A stretch of DNA of 64,000 bases. It comes from Serinus canaria (lineage: Eukaryota; Chordata; Aves; Passeriformes; Fringillidae). The stretch covers positions 16,481,719 to 16,545,718 of the forward strand of contig NC_066323.1 in assembly GCF_022539315.1 (NCBI RefSeq). The letters are read 5' to 3'. Below the pieces are notes generated by a model. The model did not search any database and was not told where the DNA came from. It saw only the letters and a list, made by a program, of their open reading frames with translations. This document shows, in pieces, positions 37,448 to 51,600 of the stretch. Made by a program: the position numbers and the translations under genes. The stretch's first letter is position 1. Each line of letters opens with the position of its first letter.

Positions 37448-40400
37448 GAGGCTTCTTAAAGTCCTCCTGAGAGACTGTCTCCCCATCTTCTGTTACCAGT
37501 TGAGCATCTCTAAACCCAGTTGGCTTTTGTTAAATGTTGTATTGCTGATAGATCCTGCCACTTCTCTTAGCTTCCCAGGAGTAATAAAAATGTAAATAAT
37601 GAAAAATAGTGTGGCTCCATAGAAAGCCTAATTTTCAGTTATGCTGTGAACCCTGACTGAACCATAGAGTGTGGAGTGATGGGAATTGGGCTTTGTAGCA
37701 TTGTATAGTAGGAAATGTAAGTTCCTCTTTTGTAGAGTAACCTAAACCTAAAAGTTGTAGAATCTGAAGGCCAACAGTCAACTCTCTTCTACTCTGCAGT
37801 GACTCACATGCCTTTTCAAAGGTCTGAAATATTAACTATTGGCTTGAGGACTCAATTCTATACCTTTAGTTTTCTTTATTTCTTACACAATTTTGGTTTT
37901 GTTTTTTTTTTTTCCTTTGCTTAACAGCTCTTTAAGCCCAAGTGTTAGAGATCTTGGTGTCTTAACCCTTCTGAAGCAGGATGTATCCTGAAAGGTCTTG
38001 GCACTCAGTCTGCTCCAAGCACAGTTCCCAAGTGGCCATGCACCCATCTCCATGAGGCTGTTTCTATTCTCCCAGCCTGGTAGTTGTAAGAGGCAGGGAG
38101 GGCATGTGTCACTGGCCAGCAGATGAAAATTTACTCAAGAAAAGGAGAACCAGAATTGTTTGTGCTGCAGGGATGTAGTGGTGTGAGTCTTGCTATCAGA
38201 TGACACCGAGATACCTGCACCATGTGAAAATGCATAAGGGTACTGGGTTTCCCTTTAATATTTTTTTAAGGAAGAAAAGACGGTAAAATCCTAAAGCAGA
38301 GGACTTAGGATGGAGGTGGTGGCGAGGTACCTGATAAGACACCAGCCATTGTTAGTTCAGCACCTTGTGGACTATTTACTTCATAAATCTGTAGTTGCAC
38401 AGCCCATTGTAAGAATTAATACCCTGTACCTCATTAATGGGAGCTTGCAATGCTGTAGTTTGCCTTTGGCTCCTAACGAGCTGTGGTTGCATAGTGAGCC
38501 CTGCTAATGTACAATAAATATGGGAACTGTGGTTCCATGAGGCCTTTCTTGCACTAAAAAGCTAAAAGTGGGGGCTTGAGTTTAGGCAAATGCTCTGATT
38601 ATTAAGCCCCATTCTGTCTCCTGGGGGGAGTCCAGAGAAGAGGGTACAGCTTCCTCACTGTGCTGTGGAGCACTGCTGTGCTCCCTCTTTTGGGGAAACT
38701 GGTTCTGCAGCGTTACCCTTGATGAGCTGACTGTCCCATGCTTGTTTCTTCATTATGTTAAAATACCCACATTGCACAAAGAACTTAAGATCAACCAAAC
38801 CACTTCTTTAATAAAGGGACACCAGTAAATTAAAAACATAATTCTCTTTAATCTTTCTGATACTATAAGACTTGATACTAGGTCTTGGAGAATTCTATGG
38901 AAACTACTTTAAATACAGGCATAAATAATACCTAAAAACTTTAGCAATTGTAGTTGAGCCTACAGTAAGAAGAGAACACATAAAATTTGGGAATGGTGAT
39001 AGAATTGTACAGTACCATAATAGTCTCTAAGCCCCCTGCCCTGTCAACTGTATTTGCTTCATGAAGCAGAGTTAATTTGGCTTTTTAAGTCATGTATAAA
39101 TGAGGGATGGAAGTAAAAGCAAATGATACATAGAAGCCTATCTGTGTTCTTGAAACTCTGAATAGTGTCTCTGTAGTTGTTGTACAGTCACAACTCAGTG
39201 GTGAAGTAAAAAACTCTGGTCAGCTTTGCATGATGTGAAATTGATCTTTGTAATTAACTACCATGAACCACCACCAAATGCTGTAGAAGATAGATAAATA
39301 GAAAGACACTGGTGAGAAAAATTAGTCTGGCTTGTGAACTGGAGACCCTGGTCATGAGGCTACAGACAGTTTGAAATGGAGCTGGTCTCTCTGCACTTCA
39401 GGCTTAACAGAAACTCCCAGAAAATGGTGGTGGTCAGGACTCTTCAAGAGAAGCACTGAACTCCAGCTTCCTGCCCATGGGGGAGCAGTGCTCGGACAAA
39501 GAGATGGTTTCGGTGTGGGACCAGCTGGTTTTACAAGCTGGTGCTCTTCAGGGAAATTCCCACTTGGCAGGGGAGCCTGGTTGGATACAGCTGAACAGGC
39601 TTTCCAGAATGCACTAAAAACCTGAGAGAGATAGGAATAGTAGAGAAAGGATTAAGGCTGGGAGAGGAGATCTTCAGTGCTTTTTGCATTCATATGCAAT
39701 GCTGGCTGTTGTGCCTGAAGTCAGACCAATGTCTTAAGATATAAAATTATTTTTTAAAAAACCTATCACTTCCAGCTTATCTCTGCGTACAAGTTATGTT
39801 TGTATCTTGTTGACAGTAACTTACTCCTCTTCACAGCAATGTGAGTACTGAGCTGTTTAAAACCTAGCAATCATCCCTTCTTGGAAATGCTCTGTGTATG
39901 CTAAACTTTCCAGGTATTGAGTAATAATAGAAGGAGTTGTTAGATGAAAAGGAAGAGCTGACATTCAGGACGTACCAGAAGATGTGGAAGGAAGATGAAA
40001 CATTTCCCAGATCTGTCATGTGGAAGAAGCCAGAACTTCAGCAGGCTGAACTCAGGTTCAGGATGAAGAGAGGATGTTGAAGCTGAAGGCTTTGGCATGT
40101 ATGAGGCTTAGGCAGAAGGGAAGTCAGGAACACCTGTGAGGTGCAGGGAAGCATACCAAGAGGCTGGAGTGCTTTACCGTGCTGCTAAGCCCATCAGCTG
40201 GAAAACAAGACCCAACACATGACCTTCCCTCTGCAACCAGAGTGAGTTGTGAGCTGTGCTTCTCCTTGCTTGTGAGAAGCAATTGCCAGCTCAGCCAGCT
40301 CCTTTAATGACTGTTAACAAGTTTGGTTGAGTATTTATTCAGTCCTGCTGGAGAGAATTGGTTAAATGCCTGAAGTGAAGCTGCTTTCTTTCAGCTCATA

Positions 40401-43400
40401 TGTCAATTGAAATAAGACTTTTAAATTAGTAGCCCAGATGACAGTGGCATGGAAACATCAACATCTCAGACTTGGAGAGGTCCCTGAATGTTTGTTCCAG
40501 GCTGGCTTTCTCTGGTCACAGAGGCTGCCCAGTGCCTGCCATGTGAGCTCAGGGGCTCTGAGGTTTTTGGGCTTCATACAGTGAGACCAGCAATGCTGTG
40601 AGGCTGCTCTTCAGTTTTAGTCCCTTTAGCTGTGCTTGCTGCTGTTTGGTTACAGCTATTCACAGAAGTGCAGTCTGGTGTCTAAAGTTCCTTGTGCTTG
40701 GTATATCTTTAAAGAAATCACAGAATCAATCTTGGAACTGAAAGAAGGAGCCTTTTGTATTATACATTATTGCTGTTGAAGTCAGGCTTCAGAAAAAACA
40801 CTTGACTGTGTCTCATAATGCAGTCATTACAGATATCTAAAAATCTGTGTACAGTTGATTATTTCATCATTAATCCACTACAAAGTGTTCTTCAGCCTCT
40901 CTGGGGCTGGCCTTTTCTCCAACTTAGATATTAAATATGGGTATTTTTTCAGATAATGTTTTTGCCTCTCATCTCGAATCAAACTAATTTCTGTTCTTCC
41001 TCCTGGGAAGATTGCAGCAGCTTGGTTTGGCTCTCTGAAAATGAAGTCCTTCCTAAGCTAGTTTTTTGCTGTAGGAGGATCTTCATTGTTAGCAGTATTT
41101 TGTGCCTGGGGCTGAAGATGTAACTTTTCCCTGCTCCACCAAGCACTTTTCTAGACACAGATTAAACAGCCTGTATTAATATAACTTTTCTTTTGTAACA
41201 AGCATTCTATAAATGTAGGCTGAAAGCATCACGTGCTCTTTGTTGATATAACTATTTCCATAATAATTTAATCTAAAACATTTAAACTAGGTATTATGGT
41301 GGTGATCTGAATAGTTGAGCCTAGTGAGAAATGAGTATCCTGCCCAATACATCTGAGAGTCAGTGTTTGCAACACCAGCATGAAGCTGAGCTCATCCCAA
41401 GATGGGGAGCCTGAAGACTTTCCATCATCTGTCATGAAACAACATAGAACCATCAGTGTACATAGGACATGCTGCTGTGTTCCTGCTCTGCCTTCCCCAG
41501 AGCTCTGTGCCTGACTGGAATAGTTGTCTAAAAATTTTGTGGCTTAGGCTAGGCTCTGCAGTTAGAGTTATAGCTGGTACTTCAGTGTGATGTACAGGAC
41601 TTGGGGAGGTGCTGCTCTGTGAGGCAGGGGGAGTCGAGTTCTTGGTGTGCTGCATCTCTCCTATAGATGAATGTGTGACACTGCTCTGTTCTGCTCAGAA
41701 GCTCTAGCATTAGGGTTAAGAACTGGATTTGCATAACAAATTGCAATGTATGGTAACACTGGCTGTGTTTCTTTGGGCTAGTGACAGCATTTCCATTGCG
41801 TGTTGAGAAGTTTAAATTGTGGATGTTGTCCTTCCTGTAAGTGCTCAGCCTAAGAAGTGGGCAGCCTACCCTACAGAGGGACTTCTTTTTGATCCAGCAT
41901 CTTTCAAAAGCCCACATTTATGTAAATGAATTCGCCTATACACTTTCCTCCTCCTCAGTTTAACTTTGTAAAAAATATAAAGGTCATAGGCAAAGAAAAG
42001 CCTAGCCTGTATTTTTGTTTGGTTTTCTGAAGCATTAGATTCAGATTTAATTATCACTAAGTTTTTTAGCTTCAGTGTTATGAAAGCTTGTTGAAAGCTT
42101 GTTGATATTCTGTATAGCAGGTCAGCTGTTTTCCATCCTACACATCACACATCCTTTTGGATTTCTTCTTCCTGCACTATGCTTAAACCATTTCTTTCAG
42201 GATATGTAAATGCACTTCTTGATACTGGACTGTATAGAGATTTTATTGAAATCCATGATGGAAACCTCAGTTGCAGGGATGCCACTTCTTCTCAAAGACC
42301 CAGTTGTCTCCCTGGTTACCTGGTTAAGTTACACAGTGGCCAGAGCAGGGCCAGGCCAAGAAGTGACTGCTCCCTAACTTGTGATCAAAAAGTGATTCTA
42401 CTCTTTTTCCATGCTCAGAGCACTGCATGACTTTATTTCACTTATTGAATAGGTATCTGCTAGATATTGTGCTCCAAAACAGAGACCAACCCATCTTAAT
42501 GGTGTGTGAGGAGGGAGAGGTTAGGCAAATATGGAGAATTCTGGGGAAACCAGATGGGGAGGTAATCAGTAGAAACAGAAAAAAACCCAAAATTCTGCAG
42601 CAGTGGCCTTGGGAGCAGAGAGTTAGGTTGTTTTGACAAGGCTTCACATGTTATGGGGAAAATACTGTCACCCTGAGTCTGTCAGGGGCTGTCATCAGTG
42701 AAGTAGAAAATTTGGAGACTTGCAGTATATTCTGAGAGAGTCAAGGAGAGAAGTGTCTGACTTCAGTTAGGCTTGTGCAGATGAAATACTGAAATGACAA
42801 TGAAACATTGTTTTGTTTGATTTCAGTGTCACTCCTGTCTCTGCCCTCTTAGTATGCTTCTTGCCATATAATGTATCAAGGGTAGATTGCCCTCAAAATA
42901 GCCCAGTTTCCTGTGGTTTGCTGTCAGGATCAGGTGGAGCTGCCTTGGTCAAAAGCCTGGTTTTGCAGATTGCAGCTCAAACTGTGCTCTGTGATTATCT
43001 GGTACTGTCCCTGTCCATCACTGTGTGGGACAGGCTGTATTGCACCAACATGCACCATTGCTTGCTTCAAAGTGCATCCAGTAAGACTTTGTAATAGTTT
43101 TAGGGTCTTGAAGTTTCTTTTTGCCAAGATACTAGGTCCAGTTATAAGTCTTCTTAATATCTGGATTAAGAATTTGTTTAAACTACTCCTTGTGTTTCCA
43201 GGTTTGGGAGAAGAGATGGCCACCAAACCATCAAAGAGAACCCTAAAAACTAGCCCTAAAAGTAGCTTATCTAGGAGTTCCTCCTGCAAGGCAGCAGTGC
43301 CATCAGTGTGGAGCTGCTGCCTGTGACAGAAGGAATTCTTTCCCTTAAGAACAAAACTAGAGGTTTCAGGTGGTTTGTGTTAGTATCAAAGAACACTGAA

Positions 43401-44550
43401 GAATGTTCCATAACAATTTTAATTTATTTTGAAAAGTGCAAGTTTACTTTCCCTGTCAGGCTGTTGGCTCTCCCCCATGACATTTTTTTGCTGTAGCTGG
43501 TGATGAGGGGTGCAAGACAAATGTAGAACTGACTCGTGTAACCTGCCTCAGGGGTGCAAACCCAATCCGTGGTGCTTGGGTTTTGTTCCTGCTGGTCTCA
43601 GCTGCAGCTAGCCCAGTCCAGTCTAAATTTTGGAATAAACTTAAGTAGTTGCAGTAGATGGCTGATATGAAGCTCCTTTGGAAGAAATTGTGCTTAAGTG
43701 ACCTCAGAACAGCTTGGGGAATTAGTAGGTTTATGGAGAAGACTTAATTATTGGGTGGGCTGTTACCCTGCTTTGTCGGACAGTGTTTTCACTTTTTCTT
43801 GCATAACTTAAATCAGCAAGTTCCTCTGGTCAGAAGTATACTAAAGTTGGTTTTGGGGGAGGAAGATGTCTAAACTCCTGCATTATTGCATTTTTAGCAT
43901 TTGGTTTATTCTGCAATGACAAACTGCGACAAAGCCAACTTCGTCCCCTCAAATGGTGTAGAAGAAAGTGGAAATGCTGTATTTGTCGCTTTCAAGTGTT
44001 TTAGCACAGCTAAAGTACATGCTATTAAAAGATGATTAAACAAATCTGTACAAACACCAGCTGGGTTTCTGGTAGTCAAGTGCTCCAGCATGGTTTGAAC
44101 TCGCAGCGTAGGTAGGCTGGCGATGGCACAGCTCCTTGGGGTGTGTGGGAGGAGGCTGGCAGTGACAAGGCTGTGCCTCTGCTGGGCCCCAGCGCCCTGG
44201 GGTGCTGCACCTAGAACAGCAAGTGTGCCAGCTTGCTGCACAGGGGCTCCAGGGCAGCAGAGACCTGGGGCTGCATTTGTTTTGCAAATAGCACTGCATT
44301 CGGTTGTACACCTTCTGCAGCCTTGCTTCTGAAGTCACTGAGGGAACAAGCTCCTGGCTGGTCTGGAAATGGAAGTCAGGGCTATGAACTGTGTAAATGA
44401 AAGGTCTTAAAAATGTTGTGAACAGGAAACATAATTTAAGGAAATTGGAGATTATTGCAAGTATCTCTTTGCCCTAACAAAAAGGGTCGAATGCAGTTTC
44501 ATGAGGAGGAAATACAGCACAGTAGTTACAGTGCTCAGTGTTTGACATTT

Positions 44551-44665
44551 GGACTTGGCTGTCTATAGTCAGTTGCTGGTAGGTCCTGAACAAATGTTGA
44601 TGCTGCTTGTGCTTCAGCTCTTTGGAGCTCATGGATAATAGTACTGAGTTCTGTCAGGTGTTAGA
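44551..44665 (+). repeat. possible MIR-type SINE relic
   Basis: The phrases AGTTGCTGGTAGGTCCTGAAC, TGTGCTTCAGCTC and CTCATGGATAATAGTACTGAG follow in the order of the MIR 'tgacCTTGGGCAA ... CTGTGCCTCAGTTTC ... CTCATCTGTAAAATGGGGATAATAGTACC' landmarks. Divergence is high, as expected of an element of this age. Confidence 0.4.
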
Positions 44666-45347
44666 CCTGCAGATGAAGAGACACCTGTTTTGAATATTAA
44701 CTTCATTCTGTATACATTAGGTGCTCTATTTTCTTAAATGGAGAAGTACAGGTTGAAATCCAAGTTCAGCATTGGCATTTCAAAATCTAAAATTTTCCTC
44801 TACATTCCTGATATTGAGAATGCCAATTATGCAGCTAACTCTTATTGTTCTAGGCAGGTGTAAATTCCCACAACAGAAGGTCTGTTTGCATATGTATATA
44901 TGCTTCTGTTCACTGCAGAAAATGATCTATGAGGTGTACTGTGCATCACATACTAGTGGGTGAGGACAGTACCACACTTCTCAGCACTCCTTTACCATAA
45001 AGGGTAATCTAAATAGAATGCCAAGGCTCATTTAACTGAGACACAAAACTATCTGAACTTGGGTGTTGTTGGGAGATAGTCTCCTAAATTGGTGGCTTTT
45101 GTCCTTTATATAGGCAGAGATATCTAGCTATGTCATGGCTACCATTGCATCTGGAAGCCCCTAGACCTATAATCCTGGTAGTGCTAAGTAAAACACAGTG
45201 AATTGTGTGAGTCCCATTGCCAGAGCTCTGTGAATGGTGTGTGGCACATGTGCAAGACTTGCCTGCTCTTTAGGTAAATAAGAATTTGTGTTAAAAATGC
45301 TGTGCTTGTAAAAGCTGACTTAACTTCTCCCTCTTGTTTTCTTACAG

Positions 45348-45622
45348 GTATCTCCAACCAGGAATCATGAACTGGCACTTTTCACTCCTCTTTGTTCTTG
45401 GGACTTTAATGTCTGTATGTTCCCAGTTCAGTTTTTATCCTCTGGAGGAGCTTAGCTCTGATGTTGGAATCCAGGTCTTCAATCAAATAGTGAAAGCTAA
45501 GCCTCAGGACAATGTTGTTGTTTCTCCTCACGGGATTGCATCTGTCCTGGGGGTGTTGCAGCTGGGAGCTGATGGCAAGACAAAGAAGCAGCTGACAACT
45601 ATGATGAGATACAGTGTAAATG
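45348..45622 (+). CDS. SERPINE2: SERPINE2 exon 2: 5' UTR end, signal peptide, first helices
   Basis: The acceptor is at 45347/45348. Nineteen untranslated bases precede ATG at 45367. Residues 1-19 form a hydrophobic secretion signal (MNWHFSLLFVLGTLMSVCS), probably cut before Gln20. The NVVVSPHGIASVLGVLQLGA stretch is the conserved serpin 'SP..I...L....GA' core. Lys71, Lys73, Lys74 and Arg81 begin the basic heparin-binding face. The exon ends in phase 1 within the Gly86 codon at donor GTCAGT, the least canonical donor of the gene. Confidence 0.97.
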
Positions 45623-48600
45623 GTCAGTGATCCTGAGGTGGTTTTCGGTGTGTTTTGTCAGACTCTTCATGATGTATGAGATGGCTTTCTAAGTGTGGTA
45701 GATTGCATCATGCACCAATTAACTCTGTTTACCAAAGCACAGAATGGACATGCTTGAAGTTAATTGGCAATTTGAGCATGGGTATGTACATATACCCAAA
45801 CTGGCTTATAAGCAGCTTGGTTAATGACTTCAGGGCCCTGGCTAGAACTGCCTTTGTCCTTGCCAGATTGGTATTCCAGAACAGGGTGGATTGTGGTCCA
45901 GTGCTAGCTCTGAGCAGGAAGGTGGCAGTACTCAGTTTCAGGCTGTACTGAACAACCTTTGATGTGCCACTCCTTAGATAACAGGGCAAGAGGATATTTC
46001 TTGGCACCTCACTGAAAGCAGTGCAAACTAACCATACAATCGATACTTTCCCTTTGCTCTTCAGTTTTGTTCATGTGTTTCTGCTGTCAGAATCCCTGCA
46101 TATGTAGTTCTTGTAGTGCCCTCTTCTTGAAACAGCCATTTCTGCTTGCCTGTGCCTGACACTGCATGCATCTGTGTTCATATTCCTCTGCCAATGTCTG
46201 CACCTCCAGAGGGAGTAGGCTGAAGATTATTACTGCTTTAATTTGCATGCTATTTTTGTGAGTGTTTGCCAGCAAGACTTAACATCTTAGTGCCAGCATT
46301 CTGCCTTACTTCCAAGAATAGAAAACCCTCCAGGAGGTAAGTGCACATTTAAATCTTGAGCAGTATTGTCATATAACATGTTGCCCTGCCATATAACATG
46401 TTGCCCTGTCTTCATTTGCTTTGCTGTTTTGGTCCTGGATTTGAAATACAACAAAATTATTTGACACCTTAACCTCTAAATGATGTAGATTGAAATCTCT
46501 TCATGGGATAATCAGCCCTAGGAACATTTGAATGCTTAAAAGTACTTGCAAAAATGTTGAAGTATCATATCAACTGGTTTTATTTGGCCTTCAGACTTCC
46601 TAATCCTCACTGTGAGACACAGAGGTTCTCAAACACCTTAGAAGGTAGCCACTGCCTGGTTAGAGGCTTGTTATGGGATGCTACCTCTGTCCTTGCACAG
46701 GTTTCACCTGCTCTTGTTCATGACTACCTGAAAGTCCTTTGGCAACTGTAGCAACTGCTTCTTTGGAAAGGTATTAGTTGAAAAGTATTTAATTTGTCTT
46801 TAGCTGTCTTTTAATGCAATTTAGCAGCTGGAAGCAAAGAGGAGAGCCAGCATCATGAGACCAGCCAGCTCTCCCCGGACCACCAGCAAGTGCTCCGTGG
46901 GCCACCAGTGGTCCACAGAATACAGTTTGAGAACCTCTGTTATGGTATGTTCTCCAAAAGAATTTGCCCATAATATTGGAGAGTGAACATGTAGAAATCT
47001 ATACCAGTGGTGCTGTTAAAGCATTCATGATACATGAAACAGCAAAGCCATCTGAGGTTTTTTCTTACATATAGCTAAGAGAATAACTCTGAACTAATTT
47101 ATTCCTTTCACATCTCTTCTTTGTCTACATAAGAAAGTAGTGAGGAAATGTTTCTGCCTAAATTGTATTGGGAAACAGAGGGAACCCTTTAATAGCAGCC
47201 ACCCAAGGATGCTCTTTGCTACAATGGTTGAACATGAAGTTGCCTGCCTGGCAGTAGCTTCCCTGTGTAGACAGGCACTTGTTGATGTAACACGGGAGAA
47301 TGGCTATGGTGAGCATAGCAGTTCTTCTGTGCTGCCATCTGCTTTCCCTCACACACAGTGAAGGAGCTAGCAAGCACTTTGTACAATCTGCTTTCAGGTC
47401 CTGAGGATCTTGACTAAGCACTGGAACCTACTACTTTCCCTTTTCCTTTTCTTAGAGGCAAGCTCATGTGTTAAAAGCTCTTGTGTTAACTCCTGCTTGT
47501 AGCTGATTTGGGCCAGGACTTAGTCTTTAAGGAAACTAAGACTCAACTTAGAAGTTTATTATAAAACTCTTGACAGCTTCCTTTATCCTCCTGTAAATGG
47601 AAAGGAAGTAAAGAAAATATTTCAATTTTTGTTTTACATTCTGAGGCTCAAGACCATTTGTTATGCAAATCCTGCAGAACTCTGAGTAGGCTGAACCTTT
47701 GACTTTGGTCATCACAGAACTGACAATTGACCTGGCTTATATGATATGAAATATTTTTGGAACAGTTTGTTCTGTGGAAGAGGATGATTTGTAGCTCTAC
47801 ACTAATATTTGAACCTCAGTGTAATCCCAAGCACTGTCTGTAACATTCTGAGCAGACAGCTAGAGGTGCAGCAGGCAATCATAGTGGAGTTCATGTTTTT
47901 GCTGGGAGTAGGTAGTGTTATGCAGATGAGACATCAGAAATGGGTATCTTGGAAATCCCTTCAGAATGCTTGCTTTGGTCTTCCTTTTCTAGTCCAGCAC
48001 TTAATGTCTGACTTTTCATGTCATTAATAGTTGCATATAAAGTAACTGTTGGTTTATCATGTTATTCTAAATTCAACTTGCTGTTTTTTCCAACTAGGAG
48101 TTGGTAAAGCCTTAAAGAAGATAAACAGGCTGATAGTCTCAAAAAAGAATAAAGACATTGTAACAATTGCTAATGCAGTGTTTGCAAAGAGTGGCTTTAA
48201 AATGGAAGTGCCTTTTGTTACAAGGAACAAAGAGGTGTTTCAGTGCAGTGTCAAGAGTGTGGACTTCGAGGACCCCAATGCAGCATGTGATTCCATCAAC
48301 CAATGGGTGAAAAATGAAACAAGGGGTGAGTATTGGGGAGTGCCTTTGTGCATGGCAGGGTGGTGTCTGAGACCTCCAATTTAGATGAAATATTGGATAA
48401 AGATATAGGGAGGCAGAGAAGGCTCTGTTCTGCAGCTCAAAACTGTCTTTTAGCTGGCATTAGTGTGATGCTTTAGAGCTGGTGGGTCAGGAGCCAGCAG
48501 TCTTGTTGCCCCAGCAGATGTGCCTGTGGGTGGCCTTGAGGGATGAGCTTGGGGTGTCCATCCCATCCATCCATGGAATCAGAGTAGCTTTTACTCTTCT

Positions 48601-51600
48601 TTGCATTCATGTACCTGGTGAGAAATCCAAGCACAGTTATCTTGGGTCCATGCTTTCTCTCAAATATAGATGCTTTCAGGCAACTCAGATGTTTTACTCA
48701 GTAAATCAGACTCACAGGAAGCTAAAGGGCTGGTCAGCTTTTGCTCTGACTGCCCTAAACTGTCCTAAGATATGACCCTGTTCTTAGGACTTGCATTTAG
48801 TGGAGGATTCTTAACTAACCCTGCCTTGACAGAACTCCTCATGCTTCAAGTCTCTTGAACCAATTGTAAAGCTTACATACACTAAAGCCAGAGATCACAT
48901 TTTGCAGCATGTTGCCAGTCTAGGGGAATTGTGTTTGGTACCTTCTGGAGCTAAAACAAGTCCCTCCTGGATGTGAGGAGTGTGTTAATGATGTTGGATG
49001 TGGTATTTGTCAAATGAGGCTGTCAGATTCTTTCTCGACAACATCACCAGTTTTGCATAGCAATGTTGCAAGCAGTGTGTGAATGGGGAGGTGTTTCAGC
49101 TGAAACTGTTCTGTGTAGTCTTAGACCTGCTTACATGCTGGAAAGGGTAGAGCCTTGCTAGTTGTTAAAACATCAGGCTATCATTTAGCAAGATATGTTT
49201 ATTTCTAGTTATCCCACTTTACTTTTGACAAAGAATAGCAGTGACTTTTTGAATTTTAAATATATTGTCCCATGAGGAGCTGGCACACTCACAGGTCAAG
49301 GGGTCTAAAGTAATGTGTGTCAGGTTCTTCAGAAACAGTTGGCCAGTGTTACAACAGCAAATACTCAATAATTCCTTTATTTGTTCTAGGCATGATTGAT
49401 CAGGTTGTAGCACCAGATGATATTGAAGGCAGTTTGACCAGACTGGTGTTAGTCAATGCTGTGTATTTCAAGGGCTTATGGAAATCACGATTTCGACCTG
49501 AAAATACCAAGAAGCGCCCATTTTATGGAGCTGATGGGAAGACCTACCAAGTTCCTATGCTGTCCCAGCTGTCCATCTTCCGCTGTGGTAAGCCCAGTGA
49601 CTCCCACTGCCACCAACAAAGGGGGTAGAATTGACTCTTTCCAGGAGCTTGCTGTGCATGTGGTGTTTAATGGTGCTGTTCTTGTAGCTGATAAAGATGG
49701 ATTGTTACAGAGGCGTCTCCTGCTGCTGAGGCATGGGCAAGGTGCTAAACAGTTGCCTTAAGGTTGGATACTCTGTCAAGTATTGCCTTATCCTTTGCCT
49801 TCAAAAGGGAAAGTCTGAAGTACTGAAATTGAGAAATTTGCATGTTGGTTAAGCCTTGCTGTGAGAAAGAAAAGTATGTGTTTATAAGGGCTGAGAAAAA
49901 AGGAAAGCTGCCAACAGACAATGGTAGAGGTTTACCTGGTGGTGAGCTGTATATGAGAGAAAGATTGCAGTTTCAGTTTATATTGTACTGCAGATAGAGA
50001 AACAGGAATTGCACAGTCTCCACTCCTATGAGAGCCAGAGGAGCTGGGTTAGAATGTTGGCTATATCTCCTGAGGTGTGAAACTGCTCTTGAGATTGAGT
50101 CACAAGTGAGAAGAAGTTCAGCAGGTTCTGCCAGACTTCCATCAGAGACTCTCAGAGCTGACACCAGCAGTTTGATGTGACTGATGGTGTACTTCAGAGC
50201 TCCAGTTTGCAGCCTTGTGGGGATTTTAGTGGTCAAAGTAAGATGGATGCTCTGATTAAGAACTGGTGTTGCATCCTTCTAAGAATTGCTGCCTGGAACT
50301 TACTTCCATGTGTGCTAAAGACACTCTGAGAAGTAGGCCTGAGAATATAGCTTGCTATAAATCTAAAAGCAAGACACACTGTGCTTTTAAATGCTTGCTT
50401 GTACTGTCAGTAGTGCTGAACTAATATTAGTAGACTTCATGCTAAAGTAAACAGCTGTGACTCTGTCCCAAACCTGTAATGTAATACTTTAACTGCTGAA
50501 AGTGTGAGTATGTACTGCAGTATATACTAATATTGGAGTTTCAAATGAGTACATAATTTAAGGTGGGGTTTAGCAAGACTATTATCTTGAAGGCTTTTGA
50601 CTTCTGGTGCTGGTTATAATATCCATTATGTTGGCCTGTGTTTAAGGTAGAGAAACTATTAAGGCTAAAAAGGAACAAAAGAAATACTGCTGAATTACTC
50701 ATTTCCTGAGGACTCAAATGAGGTTTTTTTTAATCTCTGGATTTCCTAACACAGGGCTTCTATTTTATCCATGCTTGGAATGGGATCTTTAAAGTTTAAA
50801 TATCTTAAGTAGCTTCAGTCTCATCAGCTGACTGAAGCTGAGCTCCCCTCCTGTTCAGTTTGCCTCAGTAATGATAGTAGCAAATCAGGAAAGCAGCATT
50901 TACCTGTTGGACAGTTTGTCTTGTGTGACTGTTCTGGAGCTGACTTCTGCAGCCAGTGTTAGATCTGTAGGATCCAGCCTCAGAACTACTGCCATAAAAA
51001 AGGAATAGCAAAACTGCCAACTTTGACATGATTCTTGCAAAACAGAGGTGCAATAGTGCCAGTTTGGTAGCAATATGAGTTTAGAGCAGCTTTCATGGCA
51101 CTGGCAACAAGATTAAATTTGCAATGAAGCTGTTGATTTTCAGCTTGGACTGTCAAGTACAGATTTAGATGAAGAAAGGGGAAAAACAATAAGATCTTGT
51201 TGCTATCCTAAAACCTTGCCTGAAATACTGTCTGTAGTTAAACTGACAAATTTTAACATGAAACTACTATAAAAAGCACTGGCTTCCCAGCCACATGCCA
51301 GAAATCCCACAGTAAGCAAAGGGAGCTTGGAGGAGGAGAGGATTGCTCAAAGACAGTCTTGCTGTAACTTGGATGTGTTGCTATCTCCCTCCATCTCATC
51401 TAATTGGCCTCTTGCACTGCCTCAAAGTGGCTGCTTTCCATTATCTTGAAAGACTTCAGATTGCTTCCTAATCAGATCCTTATTAAGCAAGAAAATTAAG
51501 CAAATGCAACAGACTACTTCAGACAGGAACCAGGAGCTCTTGCAATAACTCTTGGAGGAAGAAGCTTGTCTGCAAAATCTCTTCAGTTTGGAAAGATAGT

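Larger units (their letters stand above)
31988..45347 (+). other. SERPINE2: SERPINE2 intron 1, about 13.4 kb
   Basis: A long first intron between the noncoding exon and the start-codon exon, ending at the polypyrimidine-rich acceptor TTTTCTTACAG. The first 400 bp are still CpG-rich; the remainder is AT-rich with no coding exon. It holds the hairpin at 37401-37447, a MIR-like relic near 44.6 kb, and a short phrase at about 40727 (CACAGAATC...TTGGAACTG) that weakly recalls a CR1 end. First introns of this kind commonly carry enhancers, but none can be pinpointed here. Confidence 0.65.
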
